NCBI GenBank assembly: GCA_012103455.1
Contig: WLWT01000001.1
Coordinates: 2,859,288 to 2,923,287 of the forward strand
Direction of reading: 5' to 3'
DNA from: Gammaproteobacteria bacterium
GTDB lineage: Bacteria > Pseudomonadota > Gammaproteobacteria > HK1
Length of the DNA: 64,000 bases
Part shown: positions 1-8,563 of the stretch, piece by piece
Layout: each line of letters opens with the position of its first letter
Position numbering within the stretch: position 1 is the stretch's first letter
Program-made: the position numbers and the translations under genes
The notes under the pieces: model-generated
Databases searched by the model: none
What the model was told of the DNA's origin: nothing
What the model saw: only the letters and a program-made list of their open reading frames with translations

Positions 1-669
1 CCATCAGTGCTAACACCGTCCGAGGTGCAAAGCTTGCTTTCTCTACTGTCAGGAAAGCACCGCTTAATGGCGTGCATTATGTATGGCTCCGGGTTGCGAC
101 GTATTGAGTTGATACGTCTTCGCGTGAACGCTATTGATTTCGATTTTGGACACATTCGAATTTGGAACGGAAAAGGCTATAAGCACCGCATTGTCACATT
201 GGCACCAGAACTGACTTCTGCGCTAAAATATCAGATAGAAAAAGTCAAGATATTATTGGAAGAAGACCAACAAAGCGCTGAATATGCCGGTGTTTGGTTA
301 CCCAACGCATTGGCGAGAAAATACCCCACAGCACAGTATGAACTTGGCTGGCACTATCTTTTTCCAGCATCCGGATTAAGTATTGATCCTGAAACAAGCA
401 AGCTGCGCCGACACCATATTGATGAGAGTTTGTTTGGCAAGGTGCTCCGCGATGCGGTCAAAAAATCCAGTATTCAAAAGACCGTTACACCCCACACTTT
501 ACGGCATTCCTTTGCTACTCACCTCCTGCAAAGTGGTGCTGATATACGCACTGTTCAGGAACAACTCGGGCATAGTGATGTAAAAACGACGGAAATTTAC
601 ACACATGCGCTCAAACAGGGTGCTCAGGGCGTCAAAAGTCCACTCAGTAGCTTGCTGGGGCGGGACTGA
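1..669 (+). CDS. Integron-type tyrosine recombinase (IntI-like), 5' end outside window
   Basis: Site-specific recombinase of the integron integrase group, acting on attI/attC DNA. The visible part is the catalytic domain. It contains the first active-site Arg in GSGLRRIEL, the HTLRHSFATHLL box (His and second Arg), GHSDVKTTEIY with the second His and the nucleophile Tyr, and the IntI-specific insertion (LPNALARKYPTA, then WHYLFPASGLSIDP). That insertion separates integron integrases from ordinary XerC/D. The frame is open to the first base, so the gene starts upstream; the GTG at position 7 is not a likely start. No attC array can be seen downstream, which is expected because cassettes lie on the intI start side. 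AT-richer than the core genes to the right. Probably intact in the visible part. Confidence 0.88.
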   Translation, partial: PSVLTPSEVQSLLSLLSGKHRLMACIMYGSGLRRIELIRLRVNAIDFDFGHIRIWNGKGYKHRIVTLAPELTSALKYQIEKVKILLEEDQQSAEYAGVWLPNALARKYPTAQYELGWHYLFPASGLSIDPETSKLRRHHIDESLFGKVLRDAVKKSSIQKTVTPHTLRHSFATHLLQSGADIRTVQEQLGHSDVKTTEIYTHALKQGAQGVKSPLSSLLGRD

Positions 670-872
670 TACTACTGCATTGCCCCAAACACGGGTTTGC
701 CACACATCTGCAATCATCACGTTTCTGAATTGGAAAGCCTCTATCAGCATTCCTTTGCAAAAGTAGGAGACGGCGCAGAAAGAGGCCGTGTTGGTACACC
801 CGGAGTCCTGCGGACCGGTGCATCAGGACACCGCCGGACTGGATACCCCATCATCGGGTCTCATTCAGGCTT

Positions 873-906
873 GAGCCGAATGCAGGGACACTCGCCCGTT
901 CGGTTC
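873..906 (+). ncRNA. Group II intron domain V remnant
   Basis: A 34-nt stretch has the size and pattern of group II intron domain V. It begins GAGCCGAATG and ends CGTTCGGTTC, so the outer arms pair (GAGCCGAA with TTCGGTTC) and it keeps the AGC catalytic triad near the 5' end and a CG-type bulge on the 3' side. It is followed by TTAGGGGGCGGGG, a common continuation into domain VI. No reverse transcriptase ORF is visible upstream, so only the 3' tail of an intron seems to survive between the integrase and the IS91-like element. Confidence 0.6.
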
Positions 907-1057
907 TTAGGGGGCGGGGCGGGGTTAACGTCGCCCTGGCGCCGGGTCGCGCGCTGCGCGAATGGCCTAGGGTCGGGACAGCTGACGGAAGTGACGCTTC
1001 GGATTGCTAGGTCACGTGGCTCTGAGCCTACACCGGTGAGGAACGAGCCGAGAGGCA

Positions 1058-2535
1058 ATGGGGCACAGGTGCAGTGCCCGTGTTCGGCGTGCGTGTCTCA
1101 AGCCTGCTGGCGGCGAAGTCGAGCGTCGCTATGCGCGTCAGCGCGCGGAAGAAACGGTGCTCTACGATGGGGTCGAGCGCCATCAAGGCGCGTTCTTCGC
1201 GCATCTGGAGGAGCAGGGTAGGCGAGTTGCCGGGTTCGTGCGCGATGAGTTCGAGGGCTATCTTCGCAGTGGGCGGCTGGAGCACGGATTGGTACGGGTG
1301 AAGTGCGAGGGCTGCCGGCATGAGCACCGGGTTGCTTTCAGTGGCAAAGGCCGCGGTTTGTGTGCGTCATGCGCATCGCGGCCGATGGCCGAGACCGGCG
1401 CGAAGCGCGTCGACGAGCTTCTGCCAGCAGTGCCATAGCGGCAGTGGGTGTTGTCGTTTCCCATCGCGTTGAGGCGACTGTTCGCGCACCGTCCTCAGGT
1501 GCTCTAGGCGGTGTTGGCGGTGGTCAGGCGAGCGCTGTCGAGCGCTGTTATCGACCGGGCCGGTCATCGTCGGTGTGACGCCTAGACTGGAGTGGTGAGT
1601 TTCATCGAGCGCTTGGGCAGTGCCCTGAACCTCAACCTTCACCGGCCCATGCGGGTGCCCGACGGTGGGTGGCGTTTCGCCCAGGGCAAACCCCACTATC
1701 AGCGCGCCCCGGCGCCGAGTGAAGCTGACATCGAGCGACTGCTCGTACGCCTCATCGGGCGCATCACCCGCTGTTGGGTAGGTGCCGGCGTGTGGGTGAT
1801 GGAAGGCGAGGCGTCCTCCCTCGATGTGGACAGCGCTGACGAGGAGGGGCTCGCGGGTTGGGCTGGCGCAGCGGTGCGCGACCGCATCGCAGTCGGTCCA
1901 CTGGCTGGACCGCGCACGATGCGGCTTCGGGGACCGACGCTGGCCGGGTCGTTGTCATCGACCCCGGGCGCGCTCAGCGCAAGTCATGAGGGGTTCTCAC
2001 TCAATGGGGCGCTCGCCTGGGGCGCCAGAGAGCGGGACACACTCGAGCGGCGGTGCCGTTACCGGGCGAGCGGGCCACTATCGAACGAGCGGTGGTCCAT
2101 CGACGGCGACGGTCTGCTCGTGCCCGAACTCGAGCGCCCGTTGCGCGACGCCACCCCGCAGTGCTTGTTCGAAGCGCTGGACTGCCTGGCTCGCCTGGCC
2201 GCTCCGATACCCCGTCCGCACAGCCCTCTCATCCGCTATCACGGCGTGTTCGCACCCCATGCCCGCCATCGCGCTGGGGTGCTTGGCAGACCCCGTGCGC
2301 GCGCACCCAGCGCAGACGAGGCGCCCAAGGCTGCGCTCGCGCGCGCCGCGATGACCTGGAGGCAGCGGCGGCGGCGCGTAGACGACGGCGCGTATACAAC
2401 ATTGGCATCGGCATCGGCCCGCGCTGCGCTGGGTCGGTCAAGGGGTGGGCGGTGATGACCGAGCCGGGCGTGCTCGCCTCTATCCTCGCGCACTTCGCCA
2501 AGCGAGAAGCCCGCGCACCGCCCGCAGCCGCCTGA
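1058..2535 (+). pseudogene. IS91-family (Y2, HUH-type) transposase, broken
   Basis: The N-terminal zinc-binding part (CEGC...CASC, about 1310-1380) is followed in the same frame by RQWVLSFP and VVSFIERLGSALNLNLH, hallmarks of IS91-type transposases. Three in-frame TAG stops interrupt it (1436, 1505, 1583). Frame is lost again after about 2300, and the family's C-terminal piece (MTEPGVLASILAHF) is found in another frame near 2460-2500. The HUH metal motif normally reads His-x-His after NLNL; here it reads His-Arg-Pro, so the second His is missing. The protein cannot be active. The IS801/IS1294-like subgroup is the best guess. Confidence 0.82.
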
Positions 2536-2766
2536 GTCTAGCCTCATACTTCCCATCGATGCCGAGCGCCTCGACGGGCATCTGTGGGGTTCGGCCCACG
2601 GCGGTAAAAGCGGGCCGCCGCGCCTGTCAGAGCGCCGCCCGAGCCGCTGGCAGCGAGCCTCCTGCTTACGTTCTCGATCCTGGCCCACCTGACCCCGGCA
2701 CCCAACGGAGACCTCGGGCCATACCGCACGCGCAGAGCCCATTGATGGTTTGAAAGAACTATTCGC
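1058..2766 (+). mobile_element. IS91-like element, copy 1 (longest copy)
   Basis: Carries a broken IS91-type rolling-circle transposase and a 3' end that recurs at 10287 and 11649. The 3' terminus is fixed at about 2766, because all three copies agree through the bases AAGAACTATTCGC and then diverge at once. The left end is not resolved; it lies somewhere between the intron remnant (ending near 906) and the transposase start. IS91 elements have no terminal inverted repeats, and none are seen. GC-rich compared with the sequence on either side. Confidence 0.78.
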
Positions 2767-3191
2767 AGAAACACTTTTCTTAGAGATTCGGTGTGATATC
2801 CGCCGTGCTTTGCGAAGTGCTGGGAGATGGTCACAGCGTCTGGAACGATTTGCCGCAATTGACTTCCCAAACCGTAAAGTCCAGTCGAGGTCGAATGCGA
2901 ACCGAGCATCAACGTAAACCGCGACGGAGCGCAAACCGCTTGGTTGCAATAAGCTCGCTCGAATCGCATCCCCCGCGCCGCCAGAGCGTCGATGTTGGGA
3001 GTTTTTGCAATGGAGTCTCCATAACATCCCAAAGCCGGTTTCAGATCGTCGACCAAAATCATCAAAACGTTGGGACGCTCTGCGGCGGCGCAGTAAACGC
3101 TTGTCAACGTCAGCCAAACACCGAGTGCTAAAAAAAGCCGAATATTCTTTGTTTTCCGCAATGAAAAAGGCGGTGTGGTTTGCTTCAGCAT
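2767..3191 (-). pseudogene. Sulfatase N-terminal fragment (iduronate-2-sulfatase-like)
   Basis: Begins with a start codon near 3191, a hydrophobic export signal (residues about 14-34) and the sulfatase opening RPNVLMILVDDLKPALGCYG. It keeps the formylglycine motif C-A-P-S-R in QAVCAPSRFTLMLG. The frame runs directly into the 3' terminus of the IS91-like element at 2766, so roughly the C-terminal two thirds are missing. This arylsulfatase subtype is especially abundant in planctomycete-type genomes, which hints at a foreign origin for the cargo; that is inference. Confidence 0.8.
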
Positions 3192-3276
3192 TGGATGGCG
3201 CCCTGCAAAGTTACTTGATTGACTAATTTTACACCAAAGAATAAAATGGCAGTTTCCTATTAGGAGAACTGATAAA

Positions 3277-4494
3277 ATGACGAATTTTAGCAATCCTTTT
3301 CGTCCTGGCGCGGGCTACCTTCCTCCGTTTCTCGCTGGCCGTTAAAAAGAAACGAAGGAATTCCGCCGCCTTTTGCAACAAGAACAAATTTTAGAAAACA
3401 TGGTTTTGACGGGACTTCGCGGCGTCGGCAAAACGGTATTGTTGGAAACGTTTAAGCCGCTCGCGTTAGAAACGGGATGGTTGTGGGTGGGGGCCGACTT
3501 ATCGGAAATCGCCAGCGTCAACGAATCGAGTATGGCTTTACGGCTCCTCACAGATTTATCTGTCGTTACATCCCAGTTTGTGATTAGCGAACAAGAACTG
3601 CGAGGGGTTGGTTTTGTAAGAGAAATCAAAATTCAAAAACGCACGCTTGATTTTCACACATTAAATGCAATCTATCAAGCAACGCCGGGACTGGTTTCTG
3701 GCAAATTAAAAAGAGTTTTGGAGTTAGTGTGGGCTAATTTAAAAGTGAGGAGCCGCAAAGGTTTGATATTTGCTTATGATGAAGCGCAAAACATCAGCAA
3801 CCAATCGGCGAAAGAACAATTCACTCTTTCTTTCATTAGATGTTTTTCAATCGATTCAAAGAAAAGACGTTCCCTTCATGTTGGCGCTCACGGGTTTGCC
3901 GACGTTATTCCCTAAATTAGTGGATGCGAGAACTTTTGCCGAACGCATGTTCCGAGTGATCTTCTTGGGGCGTCTGGAGACTCAAGATTGCCGAGAAACC
4001 ATTCAAAAACCGATTTCCGACGCTGTTTACCCGGTTCGTTTGAATGAAATCTCGACGCAAACAATCGTCGAGATTTCTGGAGGATATCCTTATTTTATTC
4101 AGTTTATCTGCCGAGAGGTTTTCGACTTTTTCTTACAAAAAAGCGATGCGGGAGAAGAGCTGACAGCGCCTGCTGATGCGATTATTCGAAAATTGGACAC
4201 CGATTTTTTTCTGGCAGGTGGGCTAAGGCGACGGATCGCCAACGTCAACTCTTATATGTTATCGCGGATTTAGAAAACAGCGACGCAGAGTTCACTGTGC
4301 AGGATGTGGTCACGCATTCTCAGGAATTATTAGAAAAGCCTTTCAATAACAGTCACGTCAATCAAATGTTTTCTTCGTTGATCAGCGCCGGATTGGTATA
4401 TCGTAATCGCCATGGAAAATACGCTTTTGCTGTGCCGTTACTGACCGGCTTTATTAAACGTCAAGAAAGCAGTATCGAAGGCATGACTCAATAA
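3277..4494 (+). pseudogene. AAA+ (ORC/Cdc6-like) ATP-binding protein, broken in three places
   Basis: Reads MTNFSNPFRPGAG from an ATG at 3277. A TAA stop at 3343 follows, and the same frame then continues through Walker A (TGLRGVGKT) and Walker B (FAYDEAQN). A one-base shift in a T/C-rich run near 3825-3833 moves to the frame with VFQSIQRKDVPFMLALTGLP and GGYPYFIQFICREV. A second shift near 4215-4230, by a T run, returns to the first frame for the winged-helix-like end (DVVTHSQELLEKPF, RHGKYAFAVPLL). Full length would be about 400 aa. It sits 22 nt before the SNF2 gene on the same strand, so the two were probably co-transcribed. Two of the three lesions are single-base changes in homopolymer-rich sequence, so assembly error is possible, but not for the nonsense codon. 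Confidence 0.8.
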
Positions 4495-4516
4495 CTTACA
4501 TCCTTGCCGCTTTATT

Positions 4517-7207
4517 ATGACGCTCGACCTCGCACTTTCTCCCTCTGGCCGCCTCACTATTTCCTCCGCCGACCATCCCGCCAACAGCGACGCGGGGCGG
4601 ATCGCCAAAGCGTTCTCCGAAGACGCCGCTCCCGGTCTGTTCGCATTGGCGGCGCACCGCTTAGACGCTTCGTGGAGCCTTTCCGCGGGCTACTGGCGGG
4701 AGTTCGCCGCGCGTTACCTCAGCGAACTCTGTCAAACTCCGTCGGGGACGGACGCCGCCATCGAAGAAATTCCGCCGCCAAGCGATTTGCCTCTGCGGTT
4801 GCTTAGCGCTCCTCCAATGACCGGGGCGGAATACCTTTCCCGCGACGTATTAGAAAGCCTTTGGCGGGATTTGGATGTCTGGGTTCGTCAAGAGATCGCT
4901 GAACATTTTCAAGAAGGGCTTTCTGATTTTCTCGCCCAGCGAGCACCGTTGTGGCGCCAGGTCGGCCGCGTTTGTTTTCATTTAGCGGAGAACCGCCGCG
5001 ATCCCGAATATCCATTCGCCTTTTTGGCGACCTACGCCTCCCATGTCAGCGACGGAGGAAAAATCCAATACCAACCGTTGAGCAAAGCGCTTCAAGAATA
5101 TGCCGGAGCGAAAAACAAAAAAGCGTTGATTCAATTGCTTTCGCCGGTTCAAGCCGCTTCCGAAGCCAGCGTTTGGGTGAAAGAGTTAGTAGATAGCGGA
5201 GACATCTATCATCCGTTAGCTTGGACGTCTCCGCAAGCTCACCGTTTTTTATTAGACGCTCCGAAATTAAAAGACAGTGGAATTGTGTTGCGGCTGCCTG
5301 ACTGGTGGAGAAAACGACCGCGGCCCCGCGTCAATGTGACCATCGGCGGCAAGAAGCGGAATAAGTTGGGCGCCGATGGAATGTTGGATTTTAAAATACA
5401 GGCGGCGTTGGGTGATCAGAAGCTGACCGCGAAAGAGTGGAAAGAATTACTTAATAGTGAAAACGGCTTAGTGTTGCTGCGAGGCCAATGGGTTGAAGTG
5501 GATAAAGATAAATTGCAAGAGACGCTCAATCATTGGCAAGCCATCGAACAACAGACAGCGGATGGAATTTCGTTTCTCGACGGGATGCGGTTGTTGGCCG
5601 GAGCCTCCTCCGATTTGGCCGGCCAATCCGAGCAAGACGACGAACACGAGCAATGGGCTTTTGTGGACGCTGGCGATTGGCTTGGAAAGACATTGGCCGA
5701 TTTGCGAAGCCCGGAAAACCTGCAAGCATCTCAACCCGGTGATGCTTTGAAAGCGACTTTGCGGGAATATCAAAACACCGGCGTTAGTTGGCTGCGTTTG
5801 TTATGCGAGTTGGGATTGGGAGCTTGCTTGGCTGATGATATGGGGCTGGGAAAAACCATCCAAATTATTTCGTTGCTGTTAGTATTGAAAAAGAAAAAAC
5901 GAACGGCTCAACCTTCTTTGTTAGTGCTGCCGGCTTCGTTGTTGGCAAATTGGAAGTCGGAGCTTGCTAAGTTTGCTCCGTCATTGCGAACTCGTTTCGT
6001 ACATGCTTCGCAAATCTCCAAAGACGAATTGGAAACGTTGTCTGCTGATCCTGAAGGAGCTCTGAAGAAAACCGACGTGGTGTTGACGACTTACGGAATG
6101 TTATTACGTCAAGATTGGTTATTAGATGTCAAATGGCGATTGGCAGTGTTGGACGAAGCGCAAGCGATCAAAAATCCTTCGGCTCGGCAAACTAAGGCGG
6201 TTAAAAAGTTGCAAGCGGAATCCCGCATCGCATTGACAGGAACGCCCGTCGAAAATCGTTTGGGAGATCTTTGGTCATTGTTTGATTTCCTCTGTCCGGG
6301 CTTGCTAGGAACACAACAGAAATTCAAAAGCTTCATTAAGTCTTTAGAAGAGCGAAAAACCGATCGTTATGCTCCGTTGCGGCGGTTGGTGGAGCCTTAT
6401 ATCTTACGTCGCTTGAAAACAGACAAACGCGTGATCGCTGATTTGCCAGAGAAGACCGAGCTAAACGCCTATTGCGGCTTGAGCAAACGGCAAGCGGCGT
6501 TATATAGCAAATTAGTCGATGAGTTGGCAGAGGCTTTAGAGGATGAAGAGAACAAGGAGGGAATCCAACGCCGCGGCTTAGTATTATCTTACTTGATGCG
6601 TTTTAAACAACTTTGCGATCACCCGAATCTATTATCACCCGAGGGAGAATTTGCTTCTGAAGACAGCGGCAAATTTGCTCGCTTGGCGGAGATATGCGAA
6701 GAGGTCGCCTCTCGCCAAGAGAAGATATTGATTTTCACCCAATTTCGCGAAATGGCTGATCCGTTGGCGAATTTTCTTTCCTCGATTTTCGGCCGCAGCG
6801 GTTTGATTTTGCACGGAGGAACTCCGGTCAAACAACGCAAACAGCGAGTGGATTCTTTCCAACAAGAGGACGGCCCGCCGTTTTTCATATTGTCTTTGAA
6901 AGCGGGCGGCGTAGGGTTGAATTTAACCGCCGCTTCGCACGTGGTTCACTTCGATCGTTGGTGGAATCCGGCGGTTGAAAAGCAGGCCGAGGATCGCGCT
7001 TTTCGTATCGGGCAAAAACGCAATGTGTTAGTGCATCGATTTATTTGCCAAGGAACAGTCGAAGAAAAGATTCATGAACTGATCGAAGAAAAGTCGCAGC
7101 TTGCCGCGGATTTACTGGAGGGCGGGGCGGAAAAGATGCTAACGGAAATGAGCGATTCAGAATTAATTCAATTGGTGTCGATAGACGTGGAGCGAGCCAA
7201 ATTATGA
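4517..7207 (+). CDS. SNF2-family DEAD/DEAH helicase with SNF2-associated N-terminal domain
   Basis: 896-aa SWI2/SNF2 ATPase, a DNA translocase that remodels or strips protein-DNA complexes. Residues 1 to about 400 form the bacterial SNF2-associated region (WREFAARYLSELC, RQVGRVCFHLAE). The motor follows: Walker A in DDMGLGKTIQ near residue 440, Walker B LDEAQAIKN near 545, motif III ALTGTPVENRLGDLWSLF near 570, and lobe 2 with GGVGLNLTAASHVVHFDRWWNPA and the arginine finger ED-RAFRIGQKR near 815-835. Every motor motif is present, so the enzyme should be active. It follows the broken AAA gene and precedes a SWIM gene, a common pairing. Codon use (TTG, TTA and GAA rich) differs from the core genes. 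The substrate in the cell is unknown. Confidence 0.93.
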   Translation: MTLDLALSPSGRLTISSADHPANSDAGRIAKAFSEDAAPGLFALAAHRLDASWSLSAGYWREFAARYLSELCQTPSGTDAAIEEIPPPSDLPLRLLSAPPMTGAEYLSRDVLESLWRDLDVWVRQEIAEHFQEGLSDFLAQRAPLWRQVGRVCFHLAENRRDPEYPFAFLATYASHVSDGGKIQYQPLSKALQEYAGAKNKKALIQLLSPVQAASEASVWVKELVDSGDIYHPLAWTSPQAHRFLLDAPKLKDSGIVLRLPDWWRKRPRPRVNVTIGGKKRNKLGADGMLDFKIQAALGDQKLTAKEWKELLNSENGLVLLRGQWVEVDKDKLQETLNHWQAIEQQTADGISFLDGMRLLAGASSDLAGQSEQDDEHEQWAFVDAGDWLGKTLADLRSPENLQASQPGDALKATLREYQNTGVSWLRLLCELGLGACLADDMGLGKTIQIISLLLVLKKKKRTAQPSLLVLPASLLANWKSELAKFAPSLRTRFVHASQISKDELETLSADPEGALKKTDVVLTTYGMLLRQDWLLDVKWRLAVLDEAQAIKNPSARQTKAVKKLQAESRIALTGTPVENRLGDLWSLFDFLCPGLLGTQQKFKSFIKSLEERKTDRYAPLRRLVEPYILRRLKTDKRVIADLPEKTELNAYCGLSKRQAALYSKLVDELAEALEDEENKEGIQRRGLVLSYLMRFKQLCDHPNLLSPEGEFASEDSGKFARLAEICEEVASRQEKILIFTQFREMADPLANFLSSIFGRSGLILHGGTPVKQRKQRVDSFQQEDGPPFFILSLKAGGVGLNLTAASHVVHFDRWWNPAVEKQAEDRAFRIGQKRNVLVHRFICQGTVEEKIHELIEEKSQLAADLLEGGAEKMLTEMSDSELIQLVSIDVERAKL

Positions 7208-7412
7208 TAGAAGACGCACGGCAAATATTTAACCGCAGATTTTGGGAAGCCATAGATTTAAAATCGGCGGTTTCCCTGAATCTGTGATTAAATAATCACC
7301 ATTAAATTTTGCCTCGCACTGATAGAAGCTTGCAATTCCATAAAAACTATATAGATTTTTATAAACACAGACCCCACACCCATTATTTAAAACGCTTCGA
7401 GAGGAGCATCCG

Positions 7413-8324
7413 ATGAACTGGTACGAATGGAAACCTTACGTTCCGGTCGCCGAGCGAAAACGTCAAGCCAAACAAGAGATGGACAAGCTCCGCAAGAAGG
7501 GAGTCGACATCCAGCCGGTGGAGATCACAGGCCGCAAGATCGCCAAGACGTTTTGGGGGGAGGCTTGGTGTGATCATTTGGAGTCTTACAGCGATTACGC
7601 CAACCGTTTGCCGCGCGGCCGCACGTATGTTCGCAACGGCTCGGTTTGCCATTTAGCCATCGGCCAAGGAAAAATCGAAGCGAAAGTCAGCGGTTCAGAG
7701 TTTTACGAAGTCAGCGTCCGCATCAAAAAGTTATCCGACAAAAAATGGAAAGACGTTAAGAAAAAATGCGGCGGGCAAATTGGTTCGTTGTTGGAGTTGC
7801 TCAAAGGCGATTTGTCGGGCGAGGTCATGGAGATCGTGACCGACCGGAAAACGGGTTTGTTTCCATCGCCTCGGGAAATATCGTTCGAATGCGATTGCCC
7901 CGACTGGGCCGGGATGTGTAAACATATCGCCGCGGTGCTTTACGGGATCGGAGCGCGATTCGACGAACAACCGAAGATGTTGTTTCATTTGCGCGGCGTC
8001 GATCACAACGAGTTGATTGAAAGCGACGCCGAAATTGCAACTTCCGGCGGCCAAGGGAAGAAGATTTCCACGGAAGATTTGAGCGACGTGTTCGGCATTG
8101 ATTTGCAAACGGAAGCGCCGAAGAAGAAAACGACGACGAAGCGGAAAACGTCGACTGTTAAGAAAAAGACCGCTAAAAAGAAAACGGCGAAGAAGGCGAC
8201 AACGACAGTTAAGAAAACAACGCCCGCGAAAAAGACTGCCAGGAAAGTGAAAGCAAAAAGCACGGCGTCTGAGATTGTCGGGAAGAAAACGCCCGACAAA
8301 AGGAAGAAATCGCCGAAGAAATAA
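7413..8324 (+). CDS. SWIM zinc-finger protein with histone-H1-like lysine tail
   Basis: 303 aa, starting at an ATG behind a good ribosome site (GAGAGGAGC). Residues about 1-150 are the conserved region found with SNF2 partners (FWGEAWCDHLESYSDYA, LPRGRTYVRNG). The SWIM zinc motif follows: C-D-C plus C-K-H in FECDCPDWAGMCKHIAAVLYG, residues about 165-185. The last about 75 residues are almost only Lys, Thr, Ala and Arg (KKKTAKKKTAKKATTTVKKT), like bacterial H1-type DNA-compacting tails. SWIM domains bind DNA or partner proteins. With the upstream SNF2 ATPase it probably forms a two-part DNA-acting complex, the tail giving non-specific DNA affinity. The function has not been assigned. Confidence 0.88.
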   Translation: MNWYEWKPYVPVAERKRQAKQEMDKLRKKGVDIQPVEITGRKIAKTFWGEAWCDHLESYSDYANRLPRGRTYVRNGSVCHLAIGQGKIEAKVSGSEFYEVSVRIKKLSDKKWKDVKKKCGGQIGSLLELLKGDLSGEVMEIVTDRKTGLFPSPREISFECDCPDWAGMCKHIAAVLYGIGARFDEQPKMLFHLRGVDHNELIESDAEIATSGGQGKKISTEDLSDVFGIDLQTEAPKKKTTTKRKTSTVKKKTAKKKTAKKATTTVKKTTPAKKTARKVKAKSTASEIVGKKTPDKRKKSPKK

Positions 8325-8563
8325 CCGTTATTTCGCCAGAATCGATTTTCGGGAGCACCCGCGTACTCCAAAATTTCTCTCACAACGCTTTGTCGGCAAG
8401 CGGCTGGTCGAGATGCCTACGCAAGTCGTCCAATTGGCGGAGAGAGGGTGATAACGTTGACCGAGTTCAGCAATACGTCTCAGAGAGATGGTTTTGATGA
8501 CTGGGATCATTACGGGGGAAGTGTTTTGAATTCAGAAAACCACATCTTCGGCGAGTTGGCTTA
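8325..8563 (+). other. Gap between SWIM gene and IS630 element, nothing assigned
   Basis: About 240 nt. No ORF with family features in either strand, no tRNA, and no clear terminator behind the SWIM gene. The left terminal repeat of the IS630-type element begins at the right end. Confidence 0.5.

Noticed and set aside
697..1221. 174-aa ORF across the intron remnant and transposase start
   Set aside because: Arg/Gly-rich shadow frame without family features; the sequence is better explained by domain V and the IS91-like element.
1436..1585. Three in-frame TAG codons in the IS91-like transposase, suggesting amber recoding
   Set aside because: Other genes in the window end in TAG normally (purL, the ferredoxin reductase), the HUH motif is also damaged and frameshifts follow, so ordinary decay explains it.
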